DNA of 64,000 bases from Marinobacter sp. F4218. GTDB taxonomy: Bacteria; Pseudomonadota; Gammaproteobacteria; Pseudomonadales; Oleiphilaceae. The position numbers and the translations under genes are program-made. A model generated the notes under the pieces. It ran no database searches. It had not been told where the DNA came from and saw nothing but the letters and a program-made list of their open reading frames with translations. Below are positions 43,310-52,131 of this stretch, piece after piece. The stretch lies in assembly GCF_019443085.1 (NCBI RefSeq), contig NZ_JAHZIL010000002.1, forward strand, positions 186,001 to 250,000, in the 5' to 3' direction. Numbering within the stretch: position 1 is the first letter of the stretch; each line of letters begins with the position of its first letter.

Positions 43310-46027
43310 ATGCGCGCCGATTTTACCTCACGCATTGTTTCCGCCAACCGCCTTAGCCTTGTGATGCTGATTGCCCTCGGACTAGTCGCGTGCAAAACCG
43401 AGAAGCCCGCCGACCAGCCTACAATCCTGGGCATTCCTCCATCTACCGCGTATCTGGGGGTGGAGTACTACTACAATTTCGGTGCCTACGGCGGCGAAAC
43501 AATTCTCGATTATTCCCTGACTAACGCACCTTCCTGGCTCGCCCTGGAAGATACCAGCAACAAGGCGCGCCAGGGGATTATCATGCGTGGTGTGCCAGGG
43601 CTTACCGGTGGTAATCGCGGCGATCTGGACCTCGGCAAGGAGCAGGACATTAATCTGGTCACAACGGACGGCCGGATGTCGGGCGTCCAGCCCTTCGATA
43701 TTGAGGTGAAGTACAACCCCTTGTCCCTGGAAGTGGAGACGTTCACCGAAGGCGAAAGCCCTGAAATCGCTGAAACTGCCCGCGAAAGCTGCGTTCAGCC
43801 TGATCTCGAGCCTTCCGGTGAGCATAGCTACACCATCAACCAGTACGATGAAGACGGGAATGTGACGGGTACCACTGAAGTGACCAGTCCAACTCGCCCG
43901 GTGGTCGCGAAGGTCATACTCGATCGTCCCTCGGTGACACGGGTCAGTGTGGCTTTCGAACTGAGCTCTGAATACGACCCGACCAAGTGTGATTCGGGCT
44001 TCGATGATCCCCATCAGCGTTGCGATTACAGTGAGGCCAACGTCGGCGATGCCAATGTCGGCCAGGATATTGTTGCTCTGGGCAGCAATAGTAGCTCCAG
44101 GCTTGGGGGCCTTGAGTATCTGACATTCCGGGAGGATGGACTTGGCGGGCTGCTGACGTTCGAACCCGGCGTTACCGAATGCTATATCCGGCTGGAAGTG
44201 ATCGACGATACTTTCCCTGAGCCTTCGGAGGTTGCGCGGCTGACCCTCACGGAAGTGCGCAGCGGACTGGCCGGTCTGGGGGAGAATAACGAGGGCACCG
44301 AAATCAACCTGGTGATCGACGATGATGAACCGGTCCTGACCCTGGAAACCGTTGCTGGAGGCGCTCGTGACGCCCTGAATATCAACGGTGAGCGCGAATA
44401 TGTCGGCGTGTTGTCAGGGGATCGTGAAGGGACCTTTAACGCCCGACTCAAGCATACGAAGGACTCTACTGCACGACTGGGTTCGGAATTCGTGATTGAG
44501 CAGGAACAGTCAGAGGGTGTCTGGGTTGAAAACGATGAACTGGTTTTTCCGGAGGCGGTGAATGAGCTTCGTTTCCGCATTCGGGTTTTGACGGACACCT
44601 ACTCAAACACCGGGCTGAATGATCGATTTATTTTGCTCGGGGTTGATGAGAAGTACCAGGCCGGCCGTGAAAACTACGCTCGTGCTGTGGATGAGGGTCT
44701 GCTCAGGGTGAGTCTCAACGAGCTGACGTCGGCACTGGTATGGAACGACTCTGATGGTTTCGTAGCAACAAACTTTGCCATTGCCCATTCCGGCAGAATT
44801 TTTGTAACGGGTTTTGACCGCCTCAATAACGATCGGGTACTGGTGAAGATTTACGATCAGAAAGGCAACTTGTTGCAGGATATTGGTATTTCAGACGCAG
44901 GAGACGTGCTCGACTCCCCGCAGCCGGTGATCGGTACTGCATTGCGTAAGGTGTCCGAAGGAGCCAGCAAGGTAGACCGTTTCGAGTTTGCGGTGGCTTA
45001 CAGCACCGATGTACCGGATACCGACGCCAAGGGCGGGGACGATGTGATTGTCTCGCGCTATTGGTTTGATGCGGCGACCGACGGTGGCGCATACGTTAAC
45101 AGCTGGACCATCAGGACCGGCACCAGTGGCGATGACATTGTCCGCGCGGTTGGCATCAATGCCGAGGGTGGCTATGTATCGGTCGCTGGCGAAACCGATG
45201 GCACCTGGCCTGATCAGAACCGGACGGGGGCAGTGGACAGCTTCCTGCAGCGGATCGATACCCAACCGGATGGTGCTGACGAGATCCCGGTACTGGCCTG
45301 GACTCGACAGATCGGTTCGTCCGCCAATGATTCTGTGGCCGGCGGAAGCTCGGTTTCCATCGCGCCATTGCTTTTTGGTTCGGCTGCGGGAGCCGTGAAC
45401 GGTGAGGCAGTGATTGGCGGGGTTGACGCTTTCTTCTTCAGCGCGTCCGGTGCTGAGAGCGCCGTGTCCGTCAAACAGGTAGGAACCGAGGCGAACGAGC
45501 CCGTGTCTGACGGACTGTTCGAGAACAATCTGCTCTGGTTGGTGGGAACCGGCACCGGGACTTACTCGGTGACGGAGGGCGATGACGGCGACAGCATTCT
45601 CGCTCGAAACCCGCTGAACAGCAGAGCCGGCTTCGTTTTTGCCTATTCGTCTGGAGGGGTACTCAATCGCGCATTCACCGTGAACGATTCGGATGATCTG
45701 TCCGGAGATCGTTTCGAGGCGGTCTTTATTTTTGACGGGGATATCGTGGTGGGCGGCGCCACCGATGGAGAGTTCAGCGCAGGTAACACGCCGGGAACCG
45801 GAGAGCAGGCGATTCTCGCTCGGGTGTCACTGACAGAGGAGGGCGAAAGCGCCGAGGAAGCGCCGTTCAGGAATGAGTGGCACTATCAACTACCCGAAGA
45901 TGACACCGAAGTGCTGGTATTGGCCAACTATCGTGACGACGAAATCGTTGCTTTGGCGCGGCGTGGTGCCGCTCGGTTGTTGCTCGTTTTCAGTCCAGAA
46001 GGGGGTTTACTGTCTGCCCTGAATTAA
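43310..46027 (+). CDS. Large surface lipoprotein with Calx-beta and beta-propeller-like repeats
   Basis: The 905-aa product has a lipoprotein signal peptide with lipobox LVAC at about residues 23-26. The mature protein starts with a cadherin-like/He_PIG fold (GIPPSTAYLGVEYYY, APSWLALE), then two Calx-beta-like domains (the first ending FEPGVTECYIRLEVIDDTFP with the acidic DDDEP), and a C-terminal half of repeats such as VAGETDGTWPDQN and VGGATDGEFSAGN resembling SBBP-type beta-propeller blades. It is probably anchored in the outer membrane. The function is unknown. I use ATG 43310; the frame is open upstream to 43241. Confidence 0.8.
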   Translation: MRADFTSRIVSANRLSLVMLIALGLVACKTEKPADQPTILGIPPSTAYLGVEYYYNFGAYGGETILDYSLTNAPSWLALEDTSNKARQGIIMRGVPGLTGGNRGDLDLGKEQDINLVTTDGRMSGVQPFDIEVKYNPLSLEVETFTEGESPEIAETARESCVQPDLEPSGEHSYTINQYDEDGNVTGTTEVTSPTRPVVAKVILDRPSVTRVSVAFELSSEYDPTKCDSGFDDPHQRCDYSEANVGDANVGQDIVALGSNSSSRLGGLEYLTFREDGLGGLLTFEPGVTECYIRLEVIDDTFPEPSEVARLTLTEVRSGLAGLGENNEGTEINLVIDDDEPVLTLETVAGGARDALNINGEREYVGVLSGDREGTFNARLKHTKDSTARLGSEFVIEQEQSEGVWVENDELVFPEAVNELRFRIRVLTDTYSNTGLNDRFILLGVDEKYQAGRENYARAVDEGLLRVSLNELTSALVWNDSDGFVATNFAIAHSGRIFVTGFDRLNNDRVLVKIYDQKGNLLQDIGISDAGDVLDSPQPVIGTALRKVSEGASKVDRFEFAVAYSTDVPDTDAKGGDDVIVSRYWFDAATDGGAYVNSWTIRTGTSGDDIVRAVGINAEGGYVSVAGETDGTWPDQNRTGAVDSFLQRIDTQPDGADEIPVLAWTRQIGSSANDSVAGGSSVSIAPLLFGSAAGAVNGEAVIGGVDAFFFSASGAESAVSVKQVGTEANEPVSDGLFENNLLWLVGTGTGTYSVTEGDDGDSILARNPLNSRAGFVFAYSSGGVLNRAFTVNDSDDLSGDRFEAVFIFDGDIVVGGATDGEFSAGNTPGTGEQAILARVSLTEEGESAEEAPFRNEWHYQLPEDDTEVLVLANYRDDEIVALARRGAARLLLVFSPEGGLLSALN

Positions 46028-46653
46028 ACAGCACCCTCGTGACGACTGGTGCTGGCATACAGTTTCAGATAATCGGTGCTGGTAACGATGCCCGAGGGCT
46101 CGCCACCGGCATCGACTACCAGTGCAGCACTCAGTTGATGGGCCAACATCAGCCGGGCCAACTGGTGGGCATCGGTTTCAGGCGATGCCGTGAGGAAAGC
46201 CGGCAACTCAACATAGACCATGCTCTGGTTCAGCCCCTCCGCCGGATTGGTGTGCAGCCAACTCAGTAGCCAACGCAAATCCACAAGTCCCGCAACATGG
46301 TCCTCGGCAGTGATCACCAGATGGTGGACACCGTGTTCCTCCATGCTCGTCAGGGCATCGGATATTGTCGATGAGGCCGGCAGGGAATAGAGGGCGCGGG
46401 AACAGATCGTGGATACTGGCAAATATGCCCGCTGGCTTCTTGGCTCACCGGCGGCTGCGCCATACTCTTCCAGGGCGCGATGGCGGCCGGAATTGGCGGC
46501 CTGCTGGAACTCAGCATCCGTTACGTCGCTATGACTGGGACTGATGGAAGGGCTTTCCGTCAACTCGGTGACGTCGCCCACTCGGCGACCCCGGAAAACC
46601 TCCGGTAATCGGGTACCGACAGGACGCCCGGGTTCGCTGACGAAGATTGACAT
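46024..46653 (-). CDS. CBS domain protein
   Basis: The 209-aa product begins MSIFVSEPGRPVGTRLPEVF, has a variable acidic linker, and then a pair of CBS motifs: LPASSTISDALTSMEEHGVHHLVIT and a second one around ARLMLAHQLSAALVVDAGG with GIVTSTDYLK. CBS pairs bind adenosine nucleotides and regulate fused or partner proteins. No other domain is attached. Its stop codon overlaps that of the convergent lipoprotein gene (TTAA at 46024-46027). Confidence 0.85.
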   Translation of the reverse strand: MSIFVSEPGRPVGTRLPEVFRGRRVGDVTELTESPSISPSHSDVTDAEFQQAANSGRHRALEEYGAAAGEPRSQRAYLPVSTICSRALYSLPASSTISDALTSMEEHGVHHLVITAEDHVAGLVDLRWLLSWLHTNPAEGLNQSMVYVELPAFLTASPETDAHQLARLMLAHQLSAALVVDAGGEPSGIVTSTDYLKLYASTSRHEGAV

Positions 46654-46723
46654 GGCTCTGGTTCCCCGCGATGGCAACAGGTATTACCTGATTATCGGCC
46701 GCATTTCAGGTTTCTTGAGTTTA

Positions 46724-48613
46724 CTACGATCCCGAATCGTTCTCGTAGGTCCTGTGCATGCGCCGGCTCGCTACCCGGCGTGCGAGGTTCCTTGACAGGC
46801 ATCGGGGTTGCCCTGAAAGCCAGTCGGCAAGGTATTCAGCCAGCAGCGGAGCGTAGGTAAGTCCCTTGCTTCCCAGGCCGGTAAACAGGTACATCCCACG
46901 GACAGGGTTGCCGTCCTTGTCCTGCAACTGGTCCGCAACGGGCTGATAATCGTGGGTGGTACACCGGAATCCGACCCGTCCTTCAATTGGCTCTCCGGTA
47001 TTGGACTGATCGATCAGGATATCCGGCAGCATGGTCTCGAGTTCGGAGAGGTTCTGCTCGTTGCTTGCCGCTGTGGGGGCCGGGTTCATGTCTCGAAGAT
47101 CAAAGGTTGCGCCAGTCACTGCGACGCCCTCATGAACAGGATTAAGGTACCTTGGGCCGCAGATGACTGCCTTCGGCGTCCGTACCTGTTTTTCCTCCAG
47201 ATGGCTCACCTGGCCACGAATACTCTTGAAACGGAACTCCCCCGGGATTGGAAGAAGCTCCGGGGTTACATGCCCAGCACACACCACAACCCGATCAGCG
47301 ATTAGATCGGCTGCCGTGGCTGACGAGAGACGCCACTGGCCCTGGGAGGGGGTGAGCTCTGTGACCTTGAAATCGAAGATCCTTTTTATGCCCGGGTGCT
47401 GGGCGAGAGACTTGCAGAGTTCGGAGGGCTCAAGCCAACCGCTGCGGGGAAACCAGAGTCCTCCGGATTGGGTGGGGACTCCGGTCAGTTGAGTGGCTTG
47501 TTCCTGGGTGACGGGGTACAGAACTTCCCCGGGGTAGTCATTCCTTGTCAGAAATCTTTGCTGGCGGTCAGCTTCCTGTTCGTTCCAGGCGAGCTGGAGC
47601 AGGCCGGTCGGATGCCAGTAATCCTCCGTGTAGGCACGGTAGATACGTTGACTGAACATCAGGGCAGACAGGGCCAGTTCGGTCTGGTCGTTGAACTCCA
47701 CTCCGAGCTTGACGTAGGTGGCTCCCTGTCGGTTCCCTGAGGCGCCGGAACCGGCCTCAGGTGATGAGTCGACCAGTGTCACGGGTACGCCGCGTTCCGC
47801 CAGGTTACGCGCCAACAGGCAGCCGGCGATGCCTGACCCAACAATGGCAACCGAGCCCGGTGTGGCTGTGTCTCCGACTTCCGTCCCGGCCGGCAGTTTG
47901 CCGATCAGCATGTCCCGTTTTCGTCCATATCCCCGGGTTTTCCGCATCTCGAACCCGGTTGATGCCAATGCTCTCCGAATACGGCCAACAGAGGTAAACG
48001 TCGCCAACGTGGTTCCCGGTTTGCTGTGGGCGCGGATTGCAGTCATTGCCTGATCGAGCCACATTTCAGGATTCATGGAAGGGGCGAATCCGTCCAGGAA
48101 CCAGGCGTCAGCCTGGAAGGTCAGCGCCTGCCAGGCTTCAAGGATGTCGCCGAAATACAGGGTCAGGCGGACGCGCCCGGCATCGAACAGGATCCTGTGC
48201 ACCCCCCGGATCAGTGGCGGGTAGTGGTCGATTAGTTGTGAGGCGAGGGCGGAGAGCTCCGGCCAGAGATCAAGGGCTTTGGAAAGGTCTTCCCGTGTCA
48301 ACGGAAAGCGTTCCACAGAGATAAAATGAAGCGATGCGGCATGCTCCGGGCCATGGTCGCGCCAGGCCTGCCAGGCGGCAAGGAAATTGAGGCCCGTACC
48401 GAAACCGGATTCAGCGATGACAAAATTCCCGCCTGCCGGAACCGTGCTGAACCTTTCTGGCAAACCGTTGTTGTCCAGAAAGACGTAGCGACTCTCCGCC
48501 AGCCCGTTGTCACGGCTGAAATAGACATCTCCAAACCTGACCGACTCCGGGACCCCTTCGTGCCAACGCACCGTTGCCGCCTCGATCCTCGGCGAAAGAA
48601 CATCCGCAGTCAT
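46724..48613 (-). CDS. mnmC: Bifunctional tRNA mnm5s2U biosynthesis enzyme MnmC
   Basis: The 629-aa protein fuses an N-terminal SAM methyltransferase (GFGTGLNFLAAWQAW; WFLDGFAPSMNPEMW) with a C-terminal FAD oxidoreductase (IVGSGIAGCLLARNLAERG). It converts cmnm5U34 to mnm5U34 in tRNA wobble positions. I use the ATG at 48613, which gives MTADVLSPRIEAATVRW, close to the family start. The upstream PPIase gene ends only four bases earlier, so the two are probably one transcript. Confidence 0.94.
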   Translation of the reverse strand: MTADVLSPRIEAATVRWHEGVPESVRFGDVYFSRDNGLAESRYVFLDNNGLPERFSTVPAGGNFVIAESGFGTGLNFLAAWQAWRDHGPEHAASLHFISVERFPLTREDLSKALDLWPELSALASQLIDHYPPLIRGVHRILFDAGRVRLTLYFGDILEAWQALTFQADAWFLDGFAPSMNPEMWLDQAMTAIRAHSKPGTTLATFTSVGRIRRALASTGFEMRKTRGYGRKRDMLIGKLPAGTEVGDTATPGSVAIVGSGIAGCLLARNLAERGVPVTLVDSSPEAGSGASGNRQGATYVKLGVEFNDQTELALSALMFSQRIYRAYTEDYWHPTGLLQLAWNEQEADRQQRFLTRNDYPGEVLYPVTQEQATQLTGVPTQSGGLWFPRSGWLEPSELCKSLAQHPGIKRIFDFKVTELTPSQGQWRLSSATAADLIADRVVVCAGHVTPELLPIPGEFRFKSIRGQVSHLEEKQVRTPKAVICGPRYLNPVHEGVAVTGATFDLRDMNPAPTAASNEQNLSELETMLPDILIDQSNTGEPIEGRVGFRCTTHDYQPVADQLQDKDGNPVRGMYLFTGLGSKGLTYAPLLAEYLADWLSGQPRCLSRNLARRVASRRMHRTYENDSGS

Positions 48614-48617
48614 GGCT

Positions 48618-49235
48618 TTACCGGGGTTGCTCCAGTATCGAGACACTCTCGATCACCACGGGCTCCACGGGTACATCCGCCATCCCCTTGGAATACCCGG
48701 TTTCTACCCCGCCGATGGCGTCCACAACCCCCATGCCCTCGGTCACTTTGCCGAATACGGCATATCCGGCACCGCGAACGCCGGCATTCAGGAAGCCGTT
48801 GTCGACCAGGTTGATGAAAAACTGTGAGGTAGCGCTATCCGGTGCACTGGTCCTGGCCATGGCAACGGTGCCCCGAAGGTTCTTCAGGGTCGGACTGGCC
48901 TCATTCGGTATGGGATCGCTCGTGGATTTCCGGGAAAGTTTCGCGGTAAAGCCGCCCCCCTGAACCATGAACCCGGGAATCACGCGGTGAAAAACAGTGT
49001 TGTTGTAGAAGCCGCTTTCAGCGTACTCCAAAAAGTTCTCAACCGTTTTTGGCGCCACGTCCGGGCGCAGTTGCAGAACGAAAGGCCCTTTATTGGTAAC
49101 AATCTTTACCTTGGGGAGCTGTTCCACGTTTTCCTGGCCCGTGCTCTGACCGTGGCTCTGGAGTGGCAGCAGGGCGGCCAAAGACAGAATCAGTGCAGGG
49201 ATCACAGACCGGGACGGTTTTACGGAATTTGGCAT
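48618..49235 (-). CDS. Periplasmic peptidyl-prolyl cis-trans isomerase (cyclophilin, PpiA-like)
   Basis: The 205-aa cyclophilin has a signal peptide (LILSLAALLPLQSHG) and the compact bacterial cyclophilin core: NFLEYAESGFYNNTVFHRVIPGFMVQGG, GTVAMARTSAPDSATSQFFINL and AVFGKVTEGM. It catalyses proline isomerisation of exported proteins. It is the first gene of a probable unit with mnmC. Confidence 0.92.
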   Translation of the reverse strand: MPNSVKPSRSVIPALILSLAALLPLQSHGQSTGQENVEQLPKVKIVTNKGPFVLQLRPDVAPKTVENFLEYAESGFYNNTVFHRVIPGFMVQGGGFTAKLSRKSTSDPIPNEASPTLKNLRGTVAMARTSAPDSATSQFFINLVDNGFLNAGVRGAGYAVFGKVTEGMGVVDAIGGVETGYSKGMADVPVEPVVIESVSILEQPR

Positions 49236-49452
49236 TTTAACGGTTCTCTCCTCGTTAGTTGCAGAGACGTTTCCTGCAATAATTCATGGTATCTGCTTTC
49301 TGGAGCAGGATCTTAGCAGAATGCGGCGTTTTTTTCGGCGATTGCACAGGCGCAGTTTTTAGCAAGTGGGCTACGCTCAAGGGGTGTCGGTTTTACGATC
49401 ATTTCATACCGGGCCGAGTTGTACGGTTTTCACTATGGGAAAGGAGAATCGA

Positions 49453-50193
49453 GTGAGAATCCGTCAGGGATTTGAAGAAAAGTCGCGTCTTGGGCGGCTA
49501 TTGATCAGTCGCGGTTATTTGTCCGAGGAACAGCTCGAAGACGGTCTCCGGGTGCAGCGGGAAACCGGTCAGAGACTGGGGGAAGTGTTCATCCAGTCGG
49601 GCTGGCTCACCGAAAAGGAATTGCATCGGGTACTGAAGCACCAGTCGCGCTACCGCAATGCGGCGGCACTGGTCACCGTTGTCACCTTGCCGTTTCAGCC
49701 ATTGGTCAGTTTTGCCGCGAGCAGCAGCACCAGTGCCGCACAGAGTTCCGCGGCGATGGGTGAGGTCTATGAGCGCGGCGCGATGAGGCCCCTGGTGGAT
49801 TCGGAACTCGACCGGGTTCTCGGCCAGGGGGATCCTTCGCTTCTGGACCGGATTGAACAAGTCTCGAGGATGGCCGAAACCTCGTCGGAGAGTGATGGCA
49901 GCATCTCAGCCGATGTCATTGAGGGCCTGAAGCTGACCGCCAATATTTTTGTGCCGGTACTGAATTTCCTGGACTCGGACCTGACCATTTCCGGAGTTCA
50001 CTACCAGGACGGGGAACCGCGCTACGCTGTGCGCGGGGATGGAGCGCTGACGCTGGCATTTCCGGAACGTATCGAGGTAATAAGAATGGATAACATCCGG
50101 GTCAGTGGCAGTCGAGGCCCGTCAATGGGTAATGTCAGCATTCACGATATCCGTTTCGATCCCGACTCGCGGATGACCATATACACGCGATAA
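49453..50193 (+). CDS. MshEN-domain (predicted c-di-GMP-binding) protein with novel C-terminal domain
   Basis: The 246-aa product carries two 24-residue MshEN motifs, at residues 12-35 and 41-64 and separated by exactly five residues; each begins RLG and has the pattern RLGxx(L/F)IxxG(Y/W)LxxxxL. This tandem layout is the c-di-GMP-binding form known from MshE. A hydrophobic stretch (about 70-92) follows, then a beta-rich C-terminal domain beginning near DSELDRVLGQG. No ATPase domain is present. I use GTG 49453, with AAAGGAG seven bases upstream; ATG 49435 is possible. Confidence 0.8.
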   Translation: MRIRQGFEEKSRLGRLLISRGYLSEEQLEDGLRVQRETGQRLGEVFIQSGWLTEKELHRVLKHQSRYRNAAALVTVVTLPFQPLVSFAASSSTSAAQSSAAMGEVYERGAMRPLVDSELDRVLGQGDPSLLDRIEQVSRMAETSSESDGSISADVIEGLKLTANIFVPVLNFLDSDLTISGVHYQDGEPRYAVRGDGALTLAFPERIEVIRMDNIRVSGSRGPSMGNVSIHDIRFDPDSRMTIYTR

Positions 50194-50221
50194 AAAAACG
50201 CCCGGACTTCCGGGCGTTTTT
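50194..50221. terminator. Bidirectional terminator between the MshEN gene and flgN
   Basis: The inverted repeat AAAACGCCCGG / CCGGGCGTTTT with loop ACTT directly follows the stop at 50193. It has T-runs on both strands and also faces the end of flgN at 50243. Confidence 0.92.
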
Positions 50222-50242
50222 CATTGGGAATATCGTCTGGTG

Positions 50243-50713
50243 TCACGCGCTGGCCAGGATGGTTCGGCTTGAGACCGTCGTATGCTCGCCTTTTTGACCG
50301 TACAGTTTCTGCTGGCCGGTGGCGCCCCGGAAGATATCGGTGAGGCGCGAGAGTCGCTTCTGAAGGTGGGCCATTACCCGCCCATTGTGTTGGTTCAAAG
50401 CCTGACATTTGCGCATGCTGGTGTCTGCCTGCTTCCACAGGTCATACAGCTCGGTAAGTCCGGCACTGCGCAGGAAGCGGGACGGTTCGCCGCTGTCCGG
50501 TTTGTAGCCCATGGCCACCAGGCAATGGATTTTCTGCCGGGCACGTCCCCGAACCTGTTCCAGAAGCTGGTTTTTCTCAGATGTGAGACCTTGCAAGGCC
50601 CGCACATCGGAGGAGGAGAGGCAGGCCTTCTCTTTCTGTAAAAGCTCTGCCAGTTCCTGCAGTTGATGAACATCCTGCGAGAGCAGGTCTTTCAGATCAT
50701 CGATTGTGGCCAT
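50243..50713 (-). CDS. flgN: Flagellar export chaperone FlgN
   Basis: The 156-aa helical protein has the FlgN-type N-terminus DDLKDLLSQDVHQLQELAELLQKEKACL and LTSEKNQLLEQV, which match the hook-associated-protein chaperone family. FlgN keeps FlgK and FlgL ready for export. It follows flgM by seven bases on the minus strand, the classic flgMN pair, and is read from the probable FliA promoter upstream of flgM. Confidence 0.87.
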   Translation of the reverse strand: MATIDDLKDLLSQDVHQLQELAELLQKEKACLSSSDVRALQGLTSEKNQLLEQVRGRARQKIHCLVAMGYKPDSGEPSRFLRSAGLTELYDLWKQADTSMRKCQALNQHNGRVMAHLQKRLSRLTDIFRGATGQQKLYGQKGEHTTVSSRTILASA

Positions 50714-50720
50714 GTTCTAC

Positions 50721-51047
50721 TCACCCGAATATGCTTTTATCCATATCAAGCATTTTCTGGGCCAGCTTTTCAGCATCGACTTTGTACGTTCCGTTTTCCA
50801 GGGCTGACCGGATTTCGGCGATACGGTCATCATCCATCTCGGGATAATCACCCAGTTTCTGCTCGAGCTGTTTCAGGTCTTTGGCCTGACTGCTGAGACT
50901 GACGTTGTCGCCGCGAGCTCCCTGGGTCTGGGTTTTCGCCTGTTCGCTGGGCTCCGGCTGGGTGTTCTGGCTGCCGGTGGATTTATCGGCTGTGGTCCTT
51001 TGGGTGTTGACCTGGCCTCGGCCAATTCCATTAAAGTCAACTGACAT
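50721..51047 (-). CDS. flgM: Anti-sigma-28 factor FlgM
   Basis: The 108-aa product starts MSVDFNGIGRG, has a low-complexity Gln/Thr-rich middle, and ends with the FlgM domain (DNVSLSSQAKDLKQLEQKL, RIAEIRSALENGTYKVDAEKLAQKML). It holds FliA inactive until exported through the hook-basal body. A FliA promoter at 51109-51135 should place it under feedback control. Confidence 0.94.
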   Translation of the reverse strand: MSVDFNGIGRGQVNTQRTTADKSTGSQNTQPEPSEQAKTQTQGARGDNVSLSSQAKDLKQLEQKLGDYPEMDDDRIAEIRSALENGTYKVDAEKLAQKMLDMDKSIFG

Positions 51048-51108
51048 ATCGTTACCTGCTTGCCTGTGGTGTCACGCCGGAGCATGACTTACTCGAGTGT
51101 GTATCTAT

Positions 51109-51135
51109 GTAACGGCCGCGCCGAACAGTTCTTTA
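51109..51135 (-). promoter_or_regulatory. Sigma-28 (FliA) promoter of flgMN
   Basis: On the minus strand TAAAGAAC (51135-51128) is followed after exactly 11 bases by GCCGTTAC (51116-51109), close to the FliA consensus TAAAGTTT-N11-GCCGATAA. Confidence 0.8.
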
Positions 51136-51137
51136 AC

Positions 51138-51155
51138 GAAATTTTTCAAAATTTC
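51138..51155. repeat. AT-rich perfect inverted repeat upstream of the flgM promoter
   Basis: GAAATTTT-TC-AAAATTTC is an 8-bp perfect inverted repeat with a 2-base centre, immediately upstream of the -35 of the flgM FliA promoter. It could be an operator or a weak flgA terminator; no protein can be named. Confidence 0.5.
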
Positions 51156-51241
51156 ATTACGCCTTGTCCATCTTTCGGCTGCATCTCCGGATAATCCGAC
51201 GGCAGCAAATTGCCGCACGGCAGATCATTGCCTTGCAAGGC

Positions 51242-51942
51242 TTCTACATCGGAATCTCGACTCGTCCGGGAGCAACAACATTGGCTCTTATGGTGCGTGC
51301 AGTCCGAAGGTTCTCGACCAGAACCTGTTCACCGATGGAAGCATTGGCCAGGGCCTTACCCCTGGAGGTGACCGAGAATCCGCCACTGCTGGCGGTAATC
51401 ATAACATGGTCACCCCGCTCCACTGCGTCCGGGGCAGCGAGCAGGTCCGGCGTAATGACAGATCCTCTATTGACCGGACGCCGCACCTCCATACCCGTTA
51501 CGTCATCGGCGCTGCGCATAACGCCTCGGCGGCTGGCGTTAACAACCACCGACTGCGTTGTCAGCATATCGCTGGTGACTCGTTCTCCCCGTGCCAGGGG
51601 GCGGGCGGCAATCAGTGCGGGCCCATTAATGGAGACGGAAGCGGTGACAAACATACGCCAGGGTTTGCTGCCCTCGCAGGCAACCTGAAGGGAAGGGTGC
51701 GTACTCTTCCAGGGATCACCGGTGAATTCGACGGCAAGAGGGGCTTCGCAGCTCGCCAGCGACAGGCGGTCGTCCACCGTTCCGGCTTCGAAGGTTACTT
51801 CGTAGCCTTCCTCGGCCTGCTGCGTCGAAAAAGCCTCAAGGAAGCGGCTGGCCGCTTTTTCGATCTGGTCGGCGGTCGTCTTTGCGCTGGCGTCAGTGAT
51901 CCCGGTCAGGAGCAGGAAGAGGGCGAAAATGGTGATGCGCAT
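51242..51942 (-). CDS. flgA: Flagellar basal body P-ring assembly protein FlgA
   Basis: This product of about 232 aa has a signal peptide (ITIFALFLLLTGITDASA) and a SAF-type C-terminal half with ALIAARPLARGERVTSDMLT, RPVNRGSVITPDLLAAPDAV and DHVMITASSGGFSVTSRGKAL. These blocks are characteristic of FlgA, a periplasmic chaperone for FlgI. I use ATG 51942; a GTG at 51951 is closer to AGGA and could be used instead. The frame ends at 51244; flgM follows after about 200 bases. Confidence 0.9.
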
Positions 51943-51997
51943 ACGTGTCACTTTGTCCTATGCTGTCAAAAACCGTCCAAACCTCCCCCTCCAGAAC

Positions 51998-52024
51998 TAA
52001 GGATTCGGGGCGGACAGCCGTTAA
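51998..52024 (+). promoter_or_regulatory. Sigma-28 (FliA) promoter of cheV
   Basis: TAAGGATT (51998-52005), an 11-base spacer and GCCGTTAA (52017-52024) resemble the FliA consensus. Transcription would begin near 52032, about 100 bases before cheV. A hairpin ACGACAA / TTGTCGT (52045-52062) lies in the leader. Confidence 0.65.
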
Positions 52025-52131
52025 ACAGGCTGGTTAAGGAAGCAACGACAAGATTTTGTCGTCTCCTTGATATAGAGAAAATGGCAGCAAAATGCATGCC
52101 GGCGGCAGTCCGGTGGGCCGGGAGAGAGAAC

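Noticed and set aside
51097..52131. Long open upstream extension of cheV
   Set aside because: It is antisense to flgA and covers the FliA promoters; CheV homology starts only at 52132.
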